From assembly GCF_008365375.1 (NCBI RefSeq), contig NZ_QOKW01000020.1:50422-114421 (forward strand): a DNA stretch of 64,000 bases, in the 5' to 3' direction. Made by a program: the position numbers and the translations under genes. Shown piece by piece: positions 59,335 through 64,000 of the stretch (the stretch's first letter is position 1; every line of letters starts with the position of its first letter). This DNA is from Roseomonas genomospecies 6. Lineage in GTDB: Bacteria > Pseudomonadota > Alphaproteobacteria > Azospirillales > Azospirillaceae. Below the pieces are notes generated by a model. It saw nothing but the letters and a program-made list of their open reading frames with translations. It did no database searches and was not told the DNA's origin.

Positions 59335-62300
59335 GTGGCGAATCCAACCTTCACGATGATCGGCACCAACAGCTTCGGTCTCGCCAACAGCGGGAACGAG
59401 GCCGCCCTGGCGTTGGCGGACATCGACGGAGACGGCGACCTCGACCTGCTGATCGGCAACGTGTCCGGCGACACGATCCTCTACCGCAACACCGGCACCA
59501 CGCTGGCGCCGACCTTCTCGCTGGACGCCACCAATCCCTTCGGCCTCGCCAACATCAGCCAGGGCGGCGCGCTTCCCACCCTGACGGACATCGACGGCGA
59601 CGGCGATCTCGACCTGTTCATCGGCAACCACGCCGGCACGGTCCAGTTCTTCCGCAACACCGGCACCACGCTGGCGCCGACCTTCACGCTGGAAGGCACC
59701 AACCTCTTCGGCATCCAGTCCAGCGGCACTTTTGGGACGCCGAGCTTCGCCGATGTGGACGGCGACGGCGACCTCGACCTGCTGATCGGCAACAACGGCG
59801 GCGATCTGCTTTTCTTCCGCAACACCGGCACGCGGCTGGCGCCCACCTTCTCGCTGCAAGGCACCAACCTCTTCGGCATGGTCAAGGCCGACGATTTCGC
59901 CTCGCCCCTGCTGAAGGACATCGACGGCGACGGCGACATCGACCTCATGGTCAAAAGCGTCGTCTACATCAACACCGGGACGACCGCCTCGCCGACCTTC
60001 TCGCTGGTCGGGACGAACGCCTTCATGGCGGGCAGTCCGGGGGCCTACCCGCGGCCGGCCCTGGGCGACCTGGACGGCGACGGCGACCTTGACCTGCTGT
60101 TCGGCCTCGACGGCGGCAACAAGGAGTATTTCCGCAACATCTCGCCCGTGGTCCTGACGCTGGGCAATGGCGGCAACACGGTCACGCTGTCGCAGATCAA
60201 CACGCTGACCGGCGGCACCGGCACCGACGTGGTGACGCTCGGCACCCTCGGTGCGACCTATCTCGTCACCGGGATCGAAACGCTGACCGGCAGCACCGCC
60301 ACGGACGTGGTGACGCTCGGCGCCGGCGGCAACACGATGCTGGTGAGCCGCGTCGAAGCGGTGACCGGCGGCTCCGGCACGGACGTCGTGACGCTCGGCA
60401 GCGGGGGCAACACCATAACGGTGGCCCTGCTGGAGACGCTGATCGGCGGCATCGGCACCGACGTGGTGACGATCGGCAGCGGCGGCTCGCTGAGGGTGAG
60501 CGGCATCGAAACGCTGACCGGCAGCGCCGGCACGGATGTGGTGACGTTCGGCAACAGCGGCGGCAACACGCTGACGGTGCGGGCGCTGGAGACGCTGGTC
60601 GGCAGCGCCGGGACGGACGTGGTGACGTTCGGCGCCGGCGGCAACACGACCCTGGTGATCGGCGTGGAAACGCTGACCGGCGGCAGCGGGATCGACATGG
60701 TGACGCTCGGCAGCGGCGGCAACACGATGCAGGTCCGGCTGGTGGAGACACTGACCGGCGGGTCCGGCACCGACGTGGTGAACCTCGGTACCGGCAACAA
60801 CACGTTGAGGGTGTCGTCCATCGAGACGCTGATCGGCAACACTGGAACGGACGCCGTGACACTCCTCAGCGGCGGCAACACGCTGACGGTGTCCCTGCTG
60901 GAATCGCTGATCGGCGGCGCCGGCACCGACGTGGTGACGATCGGCGACAGCGGCGGCAGCACGCTGACGGTGACCTCCCTGGAGACGCTGATCGGCGGTT
61001 CCGGCATCGACGTGGTGTCGGTCACCTCCAGCGGCATCACCGTCCTGGTGAGCGGCATCGAAACGCTGAACGGCACATCCGGCGTGGATGTCGTGACGCT
61101 CGGCGACAGCGGGGGAAACACGCTGACGGCGTCGCGGCTGGACACGCTGACCGGCAGCGCCGGCACCGACGCGGTGACGCTCACCGGCACCTTCGGCAGC
61201 ACGATGCTGATGTCGTCCATCGAAACGTTGACCGGCAGCACCGGCACCGAGTTCGTCACCCTCGGCAGCGGCGGCAACACGCTGACGGTGAGCGGCATCG
61301 AAACGCTGACTGGCGGCTCCGGAACGGACGTGGTGACGCTCGGCACCAGCGGCAACACGTTGCTCGTCCGGCTGCTGGAGACGCTGACCGGCGGCAGCGG
61401 CACCGACGCGGTGACGCTCGGCACCGGCAGCAACGTGATGCTGATCGGCGGCGTCGAAACCCTGACCGGCGGCAGCGGCACCGACGTGGTGACGCTGGAC
61501 AGCGGTGGCAACACGCTGACGGTGTGGCGGCTGGAGACATTGACCGGCGGTTCCGGCACCGACGTGGTGACGCTCTCCACCTTTGGCAACACCATGGTGG
61601 TGAGCGGAATCGAAACGCTGACCGGCGGTCTCGCCGGCACCGACGTCGTGACGCTCGACAGCGGTGGCAACACGCTGACGGTGAGCCGCATCGAAACGCT
61701 GACCGGCGGCAGCGGCACCGACGCGGTGACGCTCGGCACCGGCGGCAACACGCTGCTGGTGGGCGGCGTCGAAACACTGACCGGCGGTTCCGGCACCGAC
61801 GTGGTGACCCTCAGCAGCAGCGGCAACACGCTGACGGTGTCGCTGCTGGAAACGGTGATCGGCGGCACCGGCATCGACATGGTGACCTTCTCCCCGCCCG
61901 GCAACCAGGGGACCCTGTTCGTTTCCGGCGTGGAGACCGTCTATACGCCGTTCCAGACGCTGACCCTCAACGGCACCGACACGCTGATCGTCCTGCCGGC
62001 CAGCCCGTCCGCCCCGGCGCTCGCTCCGGCGTCGGACAGCGGCCTGCCCGGCGACGCGCTGACGAACGCATCCCAGCCCACCCTGACCGGAACCGCCGAC
62101 GCCGGCAGCGTCGTGCATCTGTACGGAAACGGTGTCGATCTGGGGACGGGAACGGCCGACGGCTCCGGCGCCTGGTCGGTGGCCCCCGGCACGGCGATGG
62201 CCGACGGCGCTTGGACGCTGACCGCCAAGGTGGTCACATCCGGAGTCGAAAGCGAGCCGTCGGGGTCTTTCCTGCTGACCATCGACACAAGTGCTTCGGC

Positions 62301-64000
62301 GCCGACGGGATTGTCCCTGACCACGGCTTCGAACAGCGGGTCCACGAGCGACGCGCTGACCAATGTCGCGGCACCGGTGATCACCGGCAGCGTGGCCGAG
62401 GCCGGCACCGTGATCCTTTATGAAGGTGCTACGGCGCTCGGCACGGCGACCGTGGCCGCAGCCGGAACCTGGACGATCACCACCGCTTCGCTGGTCGATG
62501 GCGCGCACACGTTGAGCGTCACGGTGACCGACACGGCGGGCAATACGTCCTCAGCCTCGACCGCACTGACGGTGACCATTGACACCACGGCGGCCACTCC
62601 TTCGGGGCTCGCCCTGTCGGCATCGTCAAACAGCGGCTCGACAGCGGACACGCTGACCAGCGTCACGAGCCCGGTGATCACCGGCAGCGTGGCCGAAGCG
62701 GGCACGGTGGTGCTGTACGAGGGCGCAACAGCGCTCGGCACGGCGACCGCGGCGTCGGCCGGGGTCTGGACGATCACCGCCGCTTCGCTGACAGACGGCC
62801 CGCACAGCCTGACCGCCAAGGTGACCGACACGGCCGGCAACACCTCCGTGGCCTCGTCCGCGCTGACGGTGACCATTGACACCGGTGCTTCGGCCCCAAC
62901 GGGGCTCGGCTTGACGGTCTCGTCGAACAGCGGGTCCACGAGCGACGCGCTGACCAATGTCGCGGCACCGGTCATCACCGGCAGCGTGGCCGAGGCCGGC
63001 ACCGTGATCCTTTATGAAGGTGCTACGGCGCTCGGCACGGCGACCGTGGCCGCAGCCGGAACCTGGACGATCACCACCGCTTCGCTGGTCGATGGCGCGC
63101 ACACGTTGAGCGTCACGGTGACCGACACGGCGGGCAATACGTCCTCAGCCTCGTCGGCGCTGACGGTGACCATCGACACGAGTGCTTCGGCTCCAACGGG
63201 GCTCGGCTTGGCGGTCTCGTCGAACAGCGGCTCCACGAGCGACACTCTGACCAGCGTCGCGGCACCGGTCATCACGGGGAGCGTGGCCGAGGCCGGCACC
63301 GTGATCCTTTATGAAGGTGCTACGGCGCTCGGCACGGCGACCGTGGCCGCAGCCGGAACCTGGACGATCACCACCGCTTCGCTGGCCGATGGCGCGCACA
63401 CGTTGAGCGTCACGGTGACCGACACGGCGGGCAATACGTCCTCAGCCTCGTCGGCGCTGACGGTGACCATCGACACGGGTGCTTCGGCCCCAACGGGGCT
63501 CGGCTTGGCGGTCTCGTCGAACAGCGGGTCCACGAGCGACGCGCTGACCAGCGTCGCGGCACCGGTCATCACAGGCAGCGTGGCCGAAGCGGGCACGGTG
63601 GTGCTGTACGAGGGCGCAACAGCGCTCGGAACGGCGACCGCGGCGTCGGCCGGGGTCTGGACGATCACCGCCGCTTCGCTGACGGACGGCGCGCACACGT
63701 TGAGCGTCACGGTGACCGACACGGCGGGCAATACGTCCACAGCATCGTCGGCGCTGACGGTGACCATCGACACGAGTGCTTCGGCCCCAACGGGGCTCGG
63801 CTTGGCGGTCTCGTCGAACAGCGGCTCCACGAGCGACACTCTGACCAGCGTCGCGGCACCGGTCATCACGGGGAGCGTGGCCGAGGCCGGCACCGTGATC
63901 CTTTATGAAGGTGCTACGGCGCTCGGCACGGCGACCGTGGCCGCAGCCGGAACCTGGACCATTGCCGCCGCTTCGCTGGCCGATGGTGCGCACACGTTGA
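59335..64000 (+). CDS. Giant repeat adhesin, N-terminal part (open at the window edge)
   Basis: An open frame of 1555 codons with no stop up to base 64000. Residues about 1-270 are five FG-GAP/VCBS repeats with calcium loops (DIDGDGDLDLLIGN and variants), spaced about 55 residues apart. About 22 repeats of 26 residues follow (60200-61940) with the pattern ETLTGGSGTDVVTLGSGGNTLTV, RTX-like but lacking the GGxGxD nonamer. From about 62000 come Ig-like repeats. No signal peptide, so type I secretion is likely, its signal being outside. The GTG at 59335 is the likeliest start; an ATG at 59356 is possible. It is probably a surface or biofilm adhesin. Confidence 0.85.
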   Translation, partial: MANPTFTMIGTNSFGLANSGNEAALALADIDGDGDLDLLIGNVSGDTILYRNTGTTLAPTFSLDATNPFGLANISQGGALPTLTDIDGDGDLDLFIGNHAGTVQFFRNTGTTLAPTFTLEGTNLFGIQSSGTFGTPSFADVDGDGDLDLLIGNNGGDLLFFRNTGTRLAPTFSLQGTNLFGMVKADDFASPLLKDIDGDGDIDLMVKSVVYINTGTTASPTFSLVGTNAFMAGSPGAYPRPALGDLDGDGDLDLLFGLDGGNKEYFRNISPVVLTLGNGGNTVTLSQINTLTGGTGTDVVTLGTLGATYLVTGIETLTGSTATDVVTLGAGGNTMLVSRVEAVTGGSGTDVVTLGSGGNTITVALLETLIGGIGTDVVTIGSGGSLRVSGIETLTGSAGTDVVTFGNSGGNTLTVRALETLVGSAGTDVVTFGAGGNTTLVIGVETLTGGSGIDMVTLGSGGNTMQVRLVETLTGGSGTDVVNLGTGNNTLRVSSIETLIGNTGTDAVTLLSGGNTLTVSLLESLIGGAGTDVVTIGDSGGSTLTVTSLETLIGGSGIDVVSVTSSGITVLVSGIETLNGTSGVDVVTLGDSGGNTLTASRLDTLTGSAGTDAVTLTGTFGSTMLMSSIETLTGSTGTEFVTLGSGGNTLTVSGIETLTGGSGTDVVTLGTSGNTLLVRLLETLTGGSGTDAVTLGTGSNVMLIGGVETLTGGSGTDVVTLDSGGNTLTVWRLETLTGGSGTDVVTLSTFGNTMVVSGIETLTGGLAGTDVVTLDSGGNTLTVSRIETLTGGSGTDAVTLGTGGNTLLVGGVETLTGGSGTDVVTLSSSGNTLTVSLLETVIGGTGIDMVTFSPPGNQGTLFVSGVETVYTPFQTLTLNGTDTLIVLPASPSAPALAPASDSGLPGDALTNASQPTLTGTADAGSVVHLYGNGVDLGTGTADGSGAWSVAPGTAMADGAWTLTAKVVTSGVESEPSGSFLLTIDTSASAPTGLSLTTASNSGSTSDALTNVAAPVITGSVAEAGTVILYEGATALGTATVAAAGTWTITTASLVDGAHTLSVTVTDTAGNTSSASTALTVTIDTTAATPSGLALSASSNSGSTADTLTSVTSPVITGSVAEAGTVVLYEGATALGTATAASAGVWTITAASLTDGPHSLTAKVTDTAGNTSVASSALTVTIDTGASAPTGLGLTVSSNSGSTSDALTNVAAPVITGSVAEAGTVILYEGATALGTATVAAAGTWTITTASLVDGAHTLSVTVTDTAGNTSSASSALTVTIDTSASAPTGLGLAVSSNSGSTSDTLTSVAAPVITGSVAEAGTVILYEGATALGTATVAAAGTWTITTASLADGAHTLSVTVTDTAGNTSSASSALTVTIDTGASAPTGLGLAVSSNSGSTSDALTSVAAPVITGSVAEAGTVVLYEGATALGTATAASAGVWTITAASLTDGAHTLSVTVTDTAGNTSTASSALTVTIDTSASAPTGLGLAVSSNSGSTSDTLTSVAAPVITGSVAEAGTVILYEGATALGTATVAAAGTWTIAAASLADGAHTL
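60200..61940 (+). repeat. About 22 tandem 78-bp repeats (26 residues) in the adhesin gene
   Basis: Recurring units encode ETLTGGSGTDVVTLGSGGNT or close variants followed by a beta strand ending in GIE/LLE/VE. Unit lengths are 75-81 bp. Copies are diverged in sequence, unlike the Ig-like repeats downstream. The pattern predicts a regular beta solenoid or stacked beta sheet. Confidence 0.8.
62281..64000 (+). repeat. Tandem 297-bp Ig-like repeats, nearly identical copies
   Basis: Units of exactly 99 codons start with IDT at 62281, 62578, 62875, 63172, 63469 and 63766, and run past the window edge. Each encodes ASAPTGLxLxxSSNSGSTSD, PVITGSVAEAGTVxLYEGAT, ALGTATxA and TVTDTAGNTSxASSALTVT, a bacterial Ig-like (Big) domain. 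Base-level identity between copies is very high, with two alternating sub-versions (ATVAAAGTWTITTASL and ATAASAGVWTITAASL). Confidence 0.92.

Noticed and set aside
59302..62508. 1068-codon frame on the minus strand rich in HHVGAGAAGQRFD repeats
   Set aside because: It is the antisense shadow of the adhesin repeats; the + strand frame has FG-GAP and Ig-like domains and runs on without stop.

Overview
The window is GC-rich DNA (AT-rich only in a few intergenic patches) with alphaproteobacterial gene content. Tat-exported binding proteins, a type II-C Cas9, large TPR-glycosyltransferase families and a cobalt nitrile hydratase cluster fit Azospirillum or a close Rhodospirillales relative. This assignment is an inference from gene content; no rRNA or marker gene is present.

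Layout. (1) 1-3.5 kb: end of an oxidoreductase, a DUF1810 protein, a YigZ-type protein, an XRE/MmyB regulator and an alpha/beta hydrolase. (2) 3.9-12.6 kb: a catabolic and uptake cluster on the + strand: GlcD-like FAD dehydrogenase, ABC importer (Tat binding protein, ATPase, one fused double permease), DHDPS-family aldolase, IclR regulator and FMN 2-hydroxyacid oxidase. It starts behind a 23-bp palindrome. (3) 12.6-13.7 kb: a divergent PDR/VanB-type reductase behind a SoxR-like promoter with a 19-bp spacer. (4) 14.5-19.0 kb: a cobalt nitrile hydratase operon (CobW, beta, alpha, activator, CbiM-like cobalt permease) followed by a GlxA/AraC regulator. (5) 20-33.6 kb: exopolysaccharide region with two secreted beta-helix proteins (one with three CBM60-like modules) facing a Wzc-Wzx-polymerase-glycosyltransferase operon. 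(6) 33.6-45.6 kb: defence island between two decayed insertion sequences: a 54-repeat/53-spacer CRISPR array, cas2, cas1, cas9 (type II-C), tracrRNA and an MmeI-like single-chain restriction-modification enzyme. (7) 46.9-59.0 kb: six glycosyltransferase genes, five with TPR repeats, one being a double TPR-glycosyltransferase fusion and one GT41/OGT-like. (8) 59.3 kb to the end: a giant repeat adhesin running out of the window.

The most interesting logic is in the CRISPR locus. Every internal 36-bp repeat carries a sigma70-like promoter (TTGGAC, 17 bp, TACACT) ending exactly at the repeat edge, so each spacer should be transcribed by its own promoter and give a guide of about 23 nt. The terminal repeat has lost its -10 box. 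cas9 and the tracrRNA diverge from an 18-bp perfect inverted repeat in which both -10 boxes lie in the arms, so the two promoters overlap and should compete. The tracrRNA anti-repeat, a UCCG-loop hairpin and a terminator are all readable.

The TPR-glycosyltransferase cluster beside the giant adhesin suggests a surface-glycosylation module; this is inferred from position and family only.
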